Shown: piece after piece, positions 16,594 to 26,696 of the stretch
Position numbering within the stretch: the stretch's first letter is position 1
How the letters are laid out: the number at the start of each line of letters is the position of its first letter
Made by a program: the position numbers and the translations under genes
NCBI RefSeq assembly: GCF_029504655.1
Contig: NZ_JAQFIL010000001.1
Span: 2,299,001 to 2,363,000, forward strand
Direction: 5' to 3'
DNA length: 64,000 nucleotides
Source: Catalinimonas alkaloidigena
Lineage (GTDB): Bacteria; Bacteroidota; Bacteroidia; Cytophagales; Cyclobacteriaceae
Notes under the pieces: generated by a model
Seen by the model: the letters and a program-made list of their open reading frames with translations, nothing else
The model's database searches: none
What the model was told of the DNA's origin: nothing

Positions 16594-16603
16594 AGTGATT
16601 TGG

Positions 16604-17020
16604 TTATGATTTTACCTGAAAGCTATATGATATTTCGGCAGTTTTTTCTAATATTTTAGCAACAGAGCAGTATTTGTCAAGAGAAAGGTCAATGGCTCTT
16701 TTAACCTTACTTTCATCAAGGTTTCCATGAAAGATGTATTCAAGGTGAATCGTTTTAAAAAGTGATGGTGTTTCTCCTTCGTAGCGCGTAGCTTTAATAT
16801 TTACATCAATGTCATGAACCTGCTGTCTCTGCTTTTTTAGAATATCTAATATGTCTATGGTGCTGCATCCACCAATTCCGGAAAGCAATAACTGCATAGG
16901 GCGCATTCCTTTATTTTGTCCTCCTACATCGGGGCTGGAGTCCATGTGAATGCTGACGCCATTCTCATTTGTGGCTTCCATATGAAAAGCATCGTTTAGC
17001 CTTTTAATTTTTATCTGCAT
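16604..17020 (-). CDS. OsmC family protein
   Basis: 138 residues with the OsmC/YhfA signature: GMRPMQLLLSGIGGCSTIDIL with the first redox cysteine and DKYCSVAKIL with the second. OsmC/Ohr proteins reduce organic peroxides by these two cysteines; the YhfA-like subgroup often sits with sulfur genes and its role is less clear. It is the first gene of an apparent osmC-metZ operon and is divergent from the rhodanese gene, across 88 bases that must hold both promoters. Confidence 0.87.
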   Translation of the reverse strand: MQIKIKRLNDAFHMEATNENGVSIHMDSSPDVGGQNKGMRPMQLLLSGIGGCSTIDILDILKKQRQQVHDIDVNIKATRYEGETPSLFKTIHLEYIFHGNLDESKVKRAIDLSLDKYCSVAKILEKTAEISYSFQVKS

Positions 17021-17108
17021 TCCAACAAAAATTTAACTTACTTTGAAGGTGTACGTAAATTGTAAGAAGGCAAATTAATTCTAAACTAAGCAATAACAAA
17101 ATTCAGCT

Positions 17109-17411
17109 ATGAAAGAAATCACTGTACAAGAATTAAAAAAGATGCAGGATGCTAAAGAGAGTTTTCAGTTTATTGATGTAAGAGAACCATATGAGTATGA
17201 AGAAGCTAATTTGGGAGCAGAGTTAATTCCATTAGGAGATGTTCCTAGTAGTGTAGATAAGTTTAAAAAAGACCAGAAAGTGGTAGTGCATTGCCGAAGT
17301 GGTAAACGGAGTGCAAATGCTATCAAGTTTCTGGAAGATAACTATCAGTACAATAACCTCTATAATCTAAAAGGAGGAATACTAGCGTATCAACAGGAGA
17401 TAGAAGACTAA
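17109..17411 (+). CDS. Single-domain rhodanese
   Basis: Small sulfurtransferase of 100 residues covering one rhodanese domain. The active loop is VVVHCRSGKRSANAI, with the catalytic cysteine near residue 60; FIDVREPYEYEEANLGAELIPLG is the typical N-terminal half. It likely carries persulfide sulfur in the cytoplasm. The position at the end of the sulfur locus, divergent from osmC-metZ, fits. It ends 6 bases before the convergent tamB stop. Confidence 0.92.
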   Translation: MKEITVQELKKMQDAKESFQFIDVREPYEYEEANLGAELIPLGDVPSSVDKFKKDQKVVVHCRSGKRSANAIKFLEDNYQYNNLYNLKGGILAYQQEIED

Positions 17412-17417
17412 GCTTAT

Positions 17418-20400
17418 TTATTCAGGAATTAGTTCTTTGCCTTTATCTGGTTTGAAAAAAGGAATATTACCAGTAGGTTCAAGCTGGGTACTATCTTGAA
17501 CCTGCTGGCTTGGTAGGACATTGTTTTTATCAATTGCTGTATTGCGAGCATTAATAAAGAGTTCTTTTATTTTATCAAAGCTCTCCACGTGCATCAAACT
17601 AATACCCTGATTGGTGTAATTTGTTGCTCCAACACCACTCAACAGGCTATTAAAATTATTTTTATTATAAACTTTTACCCGGTACTTGCCATTCTGTGTA
17701 AGTAGGTATTCCAGCGTTACGTCTCCGATTACACTGGCTGCATCAGCTTCGTTATTTACGTTTGTAAATCCTCCATCTCGTGTTACCCTTAAGCGGCCAT
17801 CTAAAAAAGTGTAAGAAAGTCTTAACTGAAATGTGTTAAATCTATCTTCATCAAAAGACCCCAGATCTACATCAATTTCAAGGTTCTCATCTACCTGGCT
17901 TAGCCAATAGCTGAACTGGTTGGAAAGAAATTCACTTACGCTACTGCTCACGAAGTTACCACTGCCTTCAAATGACCCGAGCTCGGAGAAACGTCTGAGC
18001 ACAATAAGGCTAAAAACCTGTCTTTTTAACTCTTCTTCACCATAAAGCGCATTATTTTTTAAGGTCTCCACTGCTGCCTGTAGCTGAACATTATTTTCCG
18101 GATAGTTCTGAACATCAATGGCAAAATCAATATTGGGTGACATAAGATCCCCGGTGAGATCCATATTTACAATCGCGTCATATCGGCGCCTTATTTCATC
18201 AGAAGTCTCTTCATCACTGATATTGATCAGAGGCTCAAGAGATGCTAACTGCTGGTAGGTAGCCGTAATATCTACAATACCCCCATAGGGGTCACCCAGC
18301 CAGGAAATAGTGCTGCCGGGCTGAATCTTGAATTCCTTATTGATGATATTGTATAACGTAAAATTATAGCCCCCCTCCAGGAATGAGATATCTCCAAACA
18401 TACTGAACTCTCCTGCTGATGAGAGAAGTAATTGTAACTGCCCATCACCTCTTCCACGGATGATATCACCGGTTTTGATATCAAAAATCAGTTCGCCATA
18501 AGCATCAGGCGAGATATCAATTTCCAGGTCAAGGTTTACGCCTGTAGGGTTAATTTTGTCGACGCCTGACTCATTCTTAATACTATCTTTAAAATTTACA
18601 AAGCTTATGAAGTCCGATTGCTGCACATCTTCAATACTTTCCATAGGAATAAAAATCTTGGTCCCTTTTTCAGTAGTGACCCGGGCAGAGATGTTCATAT
18701 TCTCGATCGCTCCTAATAAATTCACCTTTCCGGTAGCATAACCTTTTCCATAAAAAAGGTCATTGTCTTTAAGGCCGGTATTGAGTACAGCCACATTATC
18801 AAGGTCTCCGGTCAGGTCAATGACAAAATTGGTAAAGCCATCATGGAAAAAGCCTCCATTGAATACCGCTTTATTATTTCGTTGGTCAAATAGCGCAAGG
18901 TCTTTTACACCTATTGTGTTTTCGTCAAAAAAGATGCCTCCATCAAAAGTATAACTGGTATTCAGGTAGTTGATTTTGATACTTCCATCCTGAATATTTC
19001 CCTGCCCCATAAGGATGGGATACTGCAAACTACCTGAAATACTAAACTCACCATCGGCTGTTCCGCCAAACTCAGAGAAAAATTCGTCAAAATAAGGCTC
19101 CAGAATGTTGATATTCATATTCTGAAATGTGGCCTTCATATTAAGAGGATCGTTGATTAAGCGGGGCTTGTAGCCGCCGTTTAAAGATATGATGCGCTCA
19201 CCATCCCGGTTCACCATTAAGTTCAGCCTGAGCTCTTTATTGATATTATCCCAATCTGCCAAAGTGATGATTTTACCTACTGCAAAATTGTTGATGCTAA
19301 AATCACCAATAGAAAACTCGCTGTCAAGTACAAGTTGCCGGGTGCTATCGGATGCGGATTCAAAAACGTTTTGGATATCCATAAACCCGTTCACTTCTCC
19401 CTGATAGTTCCTTTTGAGGAGCGGACTAAGATTATCCACCTGAAAGTTATCAACTTTTAAAGTCAGCATTTTCTCAGGATCTTCAGATAATGAGCCAAAT
19501 AACGCAATTTCCTGTAGCCCTTCATCATGGGATTCATTAAATAGAGAAAAGCTGTTAAAAACTAGTTCTTTGTCTGAGTAAACGATTTTATTGCTGTCAG
19601 AAAAATACCAGGGATGATCTAAGACAAGTAAGTCAGAAGGGTTAAAAATAACCTCGGTAGTATCATTAAGAAAACGTAATTCACCGGAGATAGCAGCATG
19701 ATTATTCGTATACTCTTGCTTTACATTTTGCTGAAAATCAATGTGGTCATCACTCCAGATGGCTTCAAAGATAAAGTTCTCCGTATTTAAATTTAATTCA
19801 TCTTTGTCAATCTCCTGTCTTTCAGACTCCAGATAAACCATCGCAAGAATTTCAGTGCTGTCTGCAATTTTTGAAGTGGAAATATCAACAGTATTATCTA
19901 ACAAGATACTGTTAGCATACTTGATGGTGTCTATTTTACTGTGCAGGGTAATAATATTAGTATATCCTCCCGTAAATTTGCCATTCAGACGGGTGTTATT
20001 TGAAATGCTAAGTTGCGGATCAAATAATTGTAATAGCGGGTTAATATCATCAAGAGAAATATCATAGTTCAGCTCATACTTATCATTCCGGTAGGATTCA
20101 ATAGGCTTCACCTGTTTGCTACTATAATATGCCTGTAAGTCCTCAGCATTATTGGTGAAGATCAAGCGATACTCTTTGACCAGCTCTTCCACATCATTTA
20201 CTAAATAAGAAAAATCATAATCCCCTCTGAGGTTAGCGTCAAACTTATCCGAGTAAAGGCTAAATATCCTTTCATTTTGGTCTTTAATGGAAGTAAATGA
20301 TAATGTGTCTATCGCAAGGTTTCTGTTTTCATAGCTAACAAACAGCTTTCTGAAAGAAGCATTACCAACCAGATCATCAACTTTAAATCCTTTGGTATTA

Positions 20401-22064
20401 GTGGATAGCTCAGTCCTGATAAAAATTTCTTCTTCTGTAAGATTTAGCGTTTTTAGAAAAGCAGTGTCCAGCTTTGCCTGAAGCACTATGTCCTCTTTAC
20501 CATTCCTCAGGTCAAGCGTACCATTGAGTGAGAATTTGAGGTTAGGGTCCTGTATATCCAGTTTCCCTTCAAAAAAAGATTTTGCGAAATGAGCATTGGT
20601 GGATATGTTCTTGTAACGATAATGATTTATCCCCAAATACTTGAAATTAGCATCCAGTTGGAAATCAGCATCATCAATGCTTAAGCCATTTCCGTTAATC
20701 GTGCCTTTGAAAGTAGTTTTTTGAAAAAGTCCGGGCTCAGGACTAAATGCAGCCAGATTAAAATCTGTAAGGGCCAGGCTTCCGGAATAAATAGGCTGTT
20801 CAGCAAGCTTTAGGTTGATGTCAGAAGCAATATTACCTAGGGCTGTTTCAGCACTACCATTCGCAACAAAATCGTTAGGAAACCCTAAAAACTCCCCTCG
20901 GAATTTAATATCACCAAATTTACGAACGTTTAGATAAGTTTGCTGATCGTTGATATACTGCTCAAGGTCACGAGTATCAATTAATGCATCTGAAAGCTCC
21001 AGGTTTATAAACGTTTCTTTGAAGTTTGGTAAGCCATTGAAACTTGCATCTCCGGCCAGGTGACTTCTGGCACCATAGTCCAGAATAAAATCACGGGCGG
21101 TAAAGTTTCTAACCTCTCCATCAAACTTTCCACTGATTGTATAAAACTCATCAAAACGATGCATGGAAGGTGCGAAGAGCGCTAAGTCACGTGAATATAT
21201 TTCAGACTGTTTGATATTAGCATTGATGGTGATGCTATCGTTGAAATAGCTCAAATCTTCTTTGCCATCATAATTAAATACCACTGAATCTCTTATCGTA
21301 CTATTTCCAGCGTACAGATCAAAATTCTGGAAGGTCATGGATTGATTTGTGTAGCGATAAAAGCCAATAAAGTCATGAATAGTAAAATCATTGACTGGCT
21401 CGTAACACCTTAGCGTATTTATCATAAGTTCCAGTGTATCTGCTACGACTCTGAAATCTTCTACATCACCTTGAATATTTTCTAGCTTAAAGTGGTTGTA
21501 ATCAAATGCATCTGTGATAGGAGGCCTCTCAAGATCAGAATAGCTGAACTTTAAATCCCTAAGGTGAACATCTGAAATTGTGAAAACAGGAGGAGATGAA
21601 GATCTTTTTTTACCTCTTTTTCTGAAAATGCTCCTTACATTTTCAATAAACCGGGTCATGTTAAGTGTACTATCTACCGGACTTTTGATCAGGTTTACCT
21701 GTCCACCCTGTAAGTGGGCCTCACTCAGGAATATATTTTGACCATCAGTGAAGGTCCTTATGTCAAAGTCAATCGCGATCTCATCCACATAAATCATCGG
21801 GATTTTATCATCATCCACTACGACTATGCTATCCAATACTATGGTATCAAACCATTTAATATTAACGTTTTTGATAGATGTTTGAAAGCCAGTTCTTTCT
21901 GTAATAATACTGGCAAGTTTGTGCACGATTCTGGTTTGGAAATAGGGGATTTGGACGGTAGCTACAAGCAAAGCTAACGCTATAAACAAGCTTGCACTAA
22001 ACCATATAATAGTCTTGACAGCTTTTCGTTGAGTTGTACTCTTATTTATTGTTTCTTTACCCAA
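17418..22064 (-). CDS. tamB: Translocation/assembly module protein TamB (DUF490)
   Basis: A 1548-residue envelope protein anchored by one N-terminal membrane helix (about residues 18-40, TIIWFSASLFIALALLVATV). The long remainder is repetitive, beta-rich AsmA/TamB-type sequence, expected to form a hydrophobic groove across the periplasm. The C-terminal DUF490 region (about residues 1150-1500) contains the conserved GDISFLEGGYNFTLYN-like segment and a final barrel-associated stretch. TamB proteins bridge inner and outer membranes for lipid transport and outer-membrane assembly. No TamA/BamA partner is adjacent. It is divergent from tsaD with only 14 bases between the start codons. Confidence 0.9.
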   Translation of the reverse strand: MGKETINKSTTQRKAVKTIIWFSASLFIALALLVATVQIPYFQTRIVHKLASIITERTGFQTSIKNVNIKWFDTIVLDSIVVVDDDKIPMIYVDEIAIDFDIRTFTDGQNIFLSEAHLQGGQVNLIKSPVDSTLNMTRFIENVRSIFRKRGKKRSSSPPVFTISDVHLRDLKFSYSDLERPPITDAFDYNHFKLENIQGDVEDFRVVADTLELMINTLRCYEPVNDFTIHDFIGFYRYTNQSMTFQNFDLYAGNSTIRDSVVFNYDGKEDLSYFNDSITINANIKQSEIYSRDLALFAPSMHRFDEFYTISGKFDGEVRNFTARDFILDYGARSHLAGDASFNGLPNFKETFINLELSDALIDTRDLEQYINDQQTYLNVRKFGDIKFRGEFLGFPNDFVANGSAETALGNIASDINLKLAEQPIYSGSLALTDFNLAAFSPEPGLFQKTTFKGTINGNGLSIDDADFQLDANFKYLGINHYRYKNISTNAHFAKSFFEGKLDIQDPNLKFSLNGTLDLRNGKEDIVLQAKLDTAFLKTLNLTEEEIFIRTELSTNTKGFKVDDLVGNASFRKLFVSYENRNLAIDTLSFTSIKDQNERIFSLYSDKFDANLRGDYDFSYLVNDVEELVKEYRLIFTNNAEDLQAYYSSKQVKPIESYRNDKYELNYDISLDDINPLLQLFDPQLSISNNTRLNGKFTGGYTNIITLHSKIDTIKYANSILLDNTVDISTSKIADSTEILAMVYLESERQEIDKDELNLNTENFIFEAIWSDDHIDFQQNVKQEYTNNHAAISGELRFLNDTTEVIFNPSDLLVLDHPWYFSDSNKIVYSDKELVFNSFSLFNESHDEGLQEIALFGSLSEDPEKMLTLKVDNFQVDNLSPLLKRNYQGEVNGFMDIQNVFESASDSTRQLVLDSEFSIGDFSINNFAVGKIITLADWDNINKELRLNLMVNRDGERIISLNGGYKPRLINDPLNMKATFQNMNINILEPYFDEFFSEFGGTADGEFSISGSLQYPILMGQGNIQDGSIKINYLNTSYTFDGGIFFDENTIGVKDLALFDQRNNKAVFNGGFFHDGFTNFVIDLTGDLDNVAVLNTGLKDNDLFYGKGYATGKVNLLGAIENMNISARVTTEKGTKIFIPMESIEDVQQSDFISFVNFKDSIKNESGVDKINPTGVNLDLEIDISPDAYGELIFDIKTGDIIRGRGDGQLQLLLSSAGEFSMFGDISFLEGGYNFTLYNIINKEFKIQPGSTISWLGDPYGGIVDITATYQQLASLEPLINISDEETSDEIRRRYDAIVNMDLTGDLMSPNIDFAIDVQNYPENNVQLQAAVETLKNNALYGEEELKRQVFSLIVLRRFSELGSFEGSGNFVSSSVSEFLSNQFSYWLSQVDENLEIDVDLGSFDEDRFNTFQLRLSYTFLDGRLRVTRDGGFTNVNNEADAASVIGDVTLEYLLTQNGKYRVKVYNKNNFNSLLSGVGATNYTNQGISLMHVESFDKIKELFINARNTAIDKNNVLPSQQVQDSTQLEPTGNIPFFKPDKGKELIPE

Positions 22065-22078
22065 ATTTTCCAGTAAAT

Positions 22079-23125
22079 ATGAATGAATCCCTGCTAAACC
22101 TTAAAGAAACTGACACAGTTAACATATTGGCAGTAGAATCATCCTGCGATGATACCTCTGCTGCTGTAATACAAAACGGGAAGATATTAAGCAACATTGT
22201 AGCTTCTCAATCAGTTCATGAAAAATATGGTGGAGTAGTGCCTGAATTAGCCTCCAGAGCTCATCAACAACACATCGTACCTGTAGTACACCAAGCTCTT
22301 TCTAACGCAAATATAACAAAAAGTATGCTTAATGGTGTAGCATTTACCCGAGGACCAGGATTATTAGGCTCACTGTTGGTAGGAGCATCGTTCATTAAGT
22401 CAATGGCTTATGCTTTGGATATACCACTTTTGGCAGTAGATCATATGCAGGCGCATATTTTAGCTCATTTTATTGATGCACCCAAGCCCAGTTTCCCTTT
22501 CATCTGTCTTACTGTCAGTGGTGGACATACTCAGATCGTGCAGGTGAACAGTTTTTTGGACATGGAAATCCTTGGAGAGACTCAGGATGATGCGGTGGGA
22601 GAGGCCTTTGATAAATGTGCAAAACTAATGGGTTTGCCTTATCCCGGAGGCCCGTATATTGACAGACTTGCTCAGGAAGGTGATCCTGACAAATTTACTT
22701 TTCCTATGACCAATATGCCGGATTTGCAGTATTCTTTTAGCGGCATCAAGACTGCTTTTCTCAATTTTTTAAAAAAGCATGAAAATAAAAACGCTGACTT
22801 TATTGAAAACAATAAAGCAGATATAGCCGCTAGCATTCAAAAAACGCTGATTGCTATGTTGATGGAAAAACTAGAAAGCGCAGCAACCCAAACTGGTATT
22901 TGCGAAATTGCGATTGCCGGAGGAGTTTCAGCCAACCAGGGGTTAAGAGCAAAGCTGGATGAGCTATCCAAAGAAAAAGGCTGGACTATTTATTTGCCCA
23001 AACTGGAATACTGTACCGATAATGCTGCCATGATTGCTATTACTGCACATTATCTTTTGCTGGCAGGTAATGAGGCGAGTTTACGTATAGATCCCGATGC
23101 GCGTCTTCATTTTATGCGTTATTGA
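22079..23125 (+). CDS. tsaD: tRNA N6-threonylcarbamoyladenosine transferase
   Basis: Transfers the threonylcarbamoyl group to A37 of ANN-decoding tRNAs, together with TsaB and TsaE (not in the window). From ATG 22079 the protein is 348 residues, the usual length. An upstream in-frame start at 22034 would run into tamB and add 15 unconserved residues. Motifs: ILAVESSCDDTSAAV at the N-terminus, metal-binding His residues in DHMQAHILAHF, VSGGHTQIV and the IAGGVSANQGLR nucleotide loop. Its end overlaps the convergent neighbour by 14 bases. Confidence 0.95.
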   Translation: MNESLLNLKETDTVNILAVESSCDDTSAAVIQNGKILSNIVASQSVHEKYGGVVPELASRAHQQHIVPVVHQALSNANITKSMLNGVAFTRGPGLLGSLLVGASFIKSMAYALDIPLLAVDHMQAHILAHFIDAPKPSFPFICLTVSGGHTQIVQVNSFLDMEILGETQDDAVGEAFDKCAKLMGLPYPGGPYIDRLAQEGDPDKFTFPMTNMPDLQYSFSGIKTAFLNFLKKHENKNADFIENNKADIAASIQKTLIAMLMEKLESAATQTGICEIAIAGGVSANQGLRAKLDELSKEKGWTIYLPKLEYCTDNAAMIAITAHYLLLAGNEASLRIDPDARLHFMRY

Positions 23126-24419
23126 GGCTTTTATGCAATAACAAATCCTGAGGTAGTACTTCCATCAAATTCGGAAAAGTCAGGTAAGCTTTTGGTAATG
23201 CTATTGCAGTGAAATAAGGTAAGGTATTGATCACCTCAAATAGCCCTTTTCTAATTTTATTCCGGTCTTCAGTACTTAACTTTTCCTGTTGATTTTTTAG
23301 CAAAAGTTTAACAAGATGCGGATGCTGGTTTAACGCTTGGATCAGTGACTCCTCCTGTTCTTTGAGCATGAGTGAAATTCTGTTAAGTAAATGCGTTCCT
23401 AAAGCTTTGATCTTGTCTTCGTCCTGCATTTGAATCTGCTGCCAATACTCCACAATAAAACTTTCTACAGCAATCATACTGCTCTGAAAAGTCATATAAT
23501 CCAGTTTGAGCTTTTTCCTAAGTTTATCCAGAAATTCCTGCTCTGCCTGATTGACTTCTCTGTCGGCACAAACTGTGAGTATTGCCAGTTCCAATAAGTG
23601 CTTCTTCATGACCTGAGATTGAGCCGTGGTAATTTCAAGCGCTGAAATGTTCAGGCCTTTGTCAATCAACTCAAGCGTATTCTTATGCGTTTCTTCGTCA
23701 AATTGTGCTACTTCCAGATAACTTTGGATGAGTTGTTTTTCTTCTTTTTCTAACGTTTTATTGGCATAGGCTGCTGCTAATATGGTTTTAAAAATGAGTA
23801 GCCTGTCTTCCCGGTGGTTTTGAAGTAGTTGTTCAGCAGCATGATCAGTTCTAAAAGCGTGAAGCCATTGACCGAAGTACAATACATCCAGAAACAAAAG
23901 GCTACTTCTGAAAAACTGTCCCCAGAAATTTGAAGCTTGGGCATCATCTCCTACTCTCATACCAATGAGGTATTCGGATAACTCCAAGCCCTTCTTATCT
24001 CGTCTGAAAAAGCCTGAGGTATGTGTGGTAAATAAATTGGGATATACCGCCCGGTAAAATTTTCCAATAAAAATTGCTGACTCCAGTAAAGCATCCGCAA
24101 CATCTAACCTTTGACTAATCTGCTGATAGCGGGGCGAAATCAGACCGCTATGGAGAAAACTTTCAGTGAGTATGATTTTGGTTTTGTCCTGCATGGGCAT
24201 CTTTTCGGTTCGCAATGCCCTCAAAAAAGATTTATAGTTGATTGGAATGTTGGCTGGATGCCCATAAAGGAAACCGGTAGGTTGCAATAACTCATAAAGA
24301 ATAGTTTCTGGCTCATGCGCATTTTCTATCTCCATGAGCCTGTCATATTCCTTTTTTAAGGTATAGTTATTTCTCAGATGAAGGTATTGTTTTAACCAGC
24401 CTTTTTTACGAAAATCCAT
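23112..24419 (-). CDS. TerB-like / LETM1-related protein
   Basis: 435 residues, soluble, mostly helical. The central region (about 200-330) has a TerB-like pattern of repeated acidic helices (LAAAYANKTLEKEEKQLIQSY and LAILTVCADREVNQAEQEFL). The C-terminal 70 residues (NTLPYFTAIALPKAYLTFPNLMEVLP) resemble the end of LETM1-type proteins, a combination known in Bacteroidota as LETM1-related biofilm-associated protein. The assignment rests on recall of that layout and is moderate. The function is unproven. It ends overlapping tsaD by 14 bases on opposite strands, so the two genes may influence each other by antisense transcription. Confidence 0.62.
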   Translation of the reverse strand: MDFRKKGWLKQYLHLRNNYTLKKEYDRLMEIENAHEPETILYELLQPTGFLYGHPANIPINYKSFLRALRTEKMPMQDKTKIILTESFLHSGLISPRYQQISQRLDVADALLESAIFIGKFYRAVYPNLFTTHTSGFFRRDKKGLELSEYLIGMRVGDDAQASNFWGQFFRSSLLFLDVLYFGQWLHAFRTDHAAEQLLQNHREDRLLIFKTILAAAYANKTLEKEEKQLIQSYLEVAQFDEETHKNTLELIDKGLNISALEITTAQSQVMKKHLLELAILTVCADREVNQAEQEFLDKLRKKLKLDYMTFQSSMIAVESFIVEYWQQIQMQDEDKIKALGTHLLNRISLMLKEQEESLIQALNQHPHLVKLLLKNQQEKLSTEDRNKIRKGLFEVINTLPYFTAIALPKAYLTFPNLMEVLPQDLLLHKSLNNA

Positions 24420-24633
24420 AACATTTTTTTGTACAATATATGTTATTCTTTCAGTATTTAAGATTATTGCCGCGCTGAGACTATTTGCTTAATGTAAGCT
24501 CAACCCAATAACATGAGTAAGGGATGTAAATCTTTGAATAAAGTCTTAGCTTAGGAGGATTGTTTGAATCTTATGAATTTCAAATTTATTTTAAAAAAGT
24601 TATTGTTATATTAAAAGATTGATAAGATAGTGT

Positions 24634-25104
24634 ATGGCACAAAACGATAAACAACGATTTTCAAATAAGATAAATATTAATAATCGTAAAGCACGTTACG
24701 AGTATCATTTTCTGGACAAATATGTAGCAGGAATACAGTTGACAGGAACAGAAATAAAGTCTATCCGAGAAGGAAAAGTAAATCTTCAGGAGGGATATTG
24801 TTATATGAAGAAGGGGGAGCTTTTTGTGAAACAAATGCACATTACACCCTACAAACAGGGAACGCATTATAATCATGAAGCTGATCGTGAAAGAAAATTA
24901 TTACTTAAAAAAAAGGAACTGGATAAAATAGAGTCCAAGACTAATGAAAAAGGCCTGACGCTGGTGCCAACCCGTCTGTTTATCAATGACAGAGGGCTTG
25001 CCAAGCTTGAAATTGCTTTAGCAAAAGGTAAAAAACTCTACGATAAGCGAGAAGATATTAAAAAGAAAGATGTGAAACGGGAGTTAGACCGGATGAAGAT
25101 TTAG
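24634..25104 (+). CDS. smpB: SsrA-binding protein SmpB
   Basis: Binds tmRNA and brings it to stalled ribosomes for trans-translation. 156 residues, normal length. Typical blocks: [35 protein letters not shown] at the N-terminus (here spread over residues 11-50), [15 protein letters not shown] in the middle and [16 protein letters not shown] at the basic C-terminal tail. The tmRNA gene itself is not in the window. It stands alone, 77 bases before the HNH gene. Confidence 0.96.
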   Translation: MAQNDKQRFSNKININNRKARYEYHFLDKYVAGIQLTGTEIKSIREGKVNLQEGYCYMKKGELFVKQMHITPYKQGTHYNHEADRERKLLLKKKELDKIESKTNEKGLTLVPTRLFINDRGLAKLEIALAKGKKLYDKREDIKKKDVKRELDRMKI

Positions 25105-25180
25105 TAGATATATTATGTGAGAATAAAGGTCGTACTATCATTACAAAGTTAATATAAAGCTTTTAACAAAACTGAGTTCA

Positions 25181-25684
25181 ATGAATCGTACAGTGTTACT
25201 CCTGAATCAGGATTATAGCCCCTTAGCCATTTGCTCAATGGAGCGTGCCTTTATTCTTGTATTTTTAAACAAAGCTGAACTTTTAACTGAAGTGGAAAAC
25301 GATTTGCTGCATACCGTAGATCAGTCATTTCCTATGCCCGCCGTAATCCGGCTCTATAGATATGTTCGTATTCCTTATAGAGGTGTTGTGCTCACGCGCC
25401 AAAACATTTTCAGAAGAGATCGTTTTAGTTGCCAATACTGTGGTACTACTAAAAATCTGACTTTAGATCATGTAGTACCTCGTTCTAAGGGTGGCCAGAC
25501 AAGTTGGGGTAACCTGGTAACCGCCTGTCGCAGATGTAATACCAACAAAGGAGATCGTTCCCCAGAAGCAGCGGGACTCAAACTGCTCAAAAAACCACAT
25601 AAGCCAACCTACATCATGTTCCTCCGTGATTATTCCGGAGCTATGCGTAAAGAGTGGCAACCTTTTCTGAATTACGCCTCTTGA
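25181..25684 (+). CDS. HNH endonuclease
   Basis: 167 residues. The HNH core lies at about 85-135: CQYCG, then LDHVVPRSKGG with the catalytic His, WGNLVTACRRCN with the Asn and second zinc CxxC, and NKGDR. The N-terminal 80 residues (VLLLNQDYSPLAICSMERA) are typical of a broadly conserved chromosomal HNH family, also found in Cyanobacteria and Actinobacteria, of unknown substrate. No methylase or mobile-element genes flank it, so restriction or homing is unlikely. Confidence 0.88.
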   Translation: MNRTVLLLNQDYSPLAICSMERAFILVFLNKAELLTEVENDLLHTVDQSFPMPAVIRLYRYVRIPYRGVVLTRQNIFRRDRFSCQYCGTTKNLTLDHVVPRSKGGQTSWGNLVTACRRCNTNKGDRSPEAAGLKLLKKPHKPTYIMFLRDYSGAMRKEWQPFLNYAS

Positions 25685-25819
25685 TCATACTCATACATAT
25701 TCAATAAGCAGACACTTCGTATTATCGGTATTGTTTTTGGTACTATTTATATAATTAGTTATGATTTTGCGTGGATAGCGCAAGCTTCAGAATAGTACCC
25801 AATTTTAATATCAATGCTT

Positions 25820-26677
25820 ATGAAGTTGAATTTATCTCGTTTCTGTATGACCAGCCAGCTGAGTATTTTGGCTTTGGTCTTATTATTTCCAATGTATTCC
25901 TGCAGTGAGGAAGATTCTGTTTCAGATAATGAAGATGCTCAATCTGAACAACTGATCTACGATGAAGCTCTTGCTGACGACCTTTTTCAAGATATGGATG
26001 ATATCAGTATGGAAGCTGCCACCTATTCTGAAAATGCTAGAGTCAATAATAGTTCATTATTTTCTTTGGCTTGTTTAAGCAGAACTGTAGCGAATGATAA
26101 TAAAAGCTTATCCCAATTGGTTACGCTGACTTTTGATGAGGGGTGTGTGGATTCTCAGGGTAGAGTCAGAAGTGGAAAAATTATCATTAATCGTTCTATT
26201 AATGTGCAAGCGGCAAGTTATACGGTAAGTACAACTTTTGAAGATTTTTATGTTAATGATTATCAACTAGTAGGAACAAGGATAATTGTATTCTCCACCA
26301 ATGCTGCGCAAAAAATTACAGCGACCATCACACTTGAAAATGGTAAGATTATTCTGCCTGATGGAAGCGTAATTACCAGAAACGCCACTTATACTAAGCA
26401 GATTGACCGGGAGGCCGGAGAAATTAGCCTTACGGGTAGTGCTGAAGGAGTTAATCGCAAGGGGGTAAGCTACATTTCCACAATTTCTACTCCATTAATC
26501 TATCAATCAGAATGTGCCTTGGAGGGCATTTTTATGGCTAGTGCTGGTAAAAAAACGATAACACGCCCGGGCAAAAGAACATTGGAACTTGACTACGGAG
26601 ATGGCATATGTGATCGCACCATAACATTAATCGCCGACGGAATTGACCGCACCATTGAAGTTACTTTTAGTGAGTAA
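25820..26677 (+). CDS. Secreted lipoprotein of unknown function
   Basis: The second of two close ATGs (25820; the first is 25814) gives a lipoprotein signal ending in the lipobox FPMYSC. The mature part starts with an acidic Ser/Asp/Glu-rich linker (SEEDSVSDNEDAQSEQ), then about 220 residues of predicted beta structure with one Cys-containing region repeated (LTFDEGCVDSQGR; LDYGDGICDRTITL). The two DxxC motifs suggest a duplicated sheet domain. I do not recognise a family. It is a single-gene unit with a strong terminator. Confidence 0.72.
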   Translation: MKLNLSRFCMTSQLSILALVLLFPMYSCSEEDSVSDNEDAQSEQLIYDEALADDLFQDMDDISMEAATYSENARVNNSSLFSLACLSRTVANDNKSLSQLVTLTFDEGCVDSQGRVRSGKIIINRSINVQAASYTVSTTFEDFYVNDYQLVGTRIIVFSTNAAQKITATITLENGKIILPDGSVITRNATYTKQIDREAGEISLTGSAEGVNRKGVSYISTISTPLIYQSECALEGIFMASAGKKTITRPGKRTLELDYGDGICDRTITLIADGIDRTIEVTFSE

Positions 26678-26696
26678 AACTTTATTGTAAAGTACA

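Noticed and set aside
24420..24633. Short ORF (13 codons) upstream of smpB
   Set aside because: No unusual composition, no following terminator and no sign of a promoter specific to it.
25181..25684. HNH nuclease as part of a restriction or defence island
   Set aside because: It belongs to a conserved chromosomal HNH family and its neighbours (smpB, a lipoprotein gene) are not defence genes.
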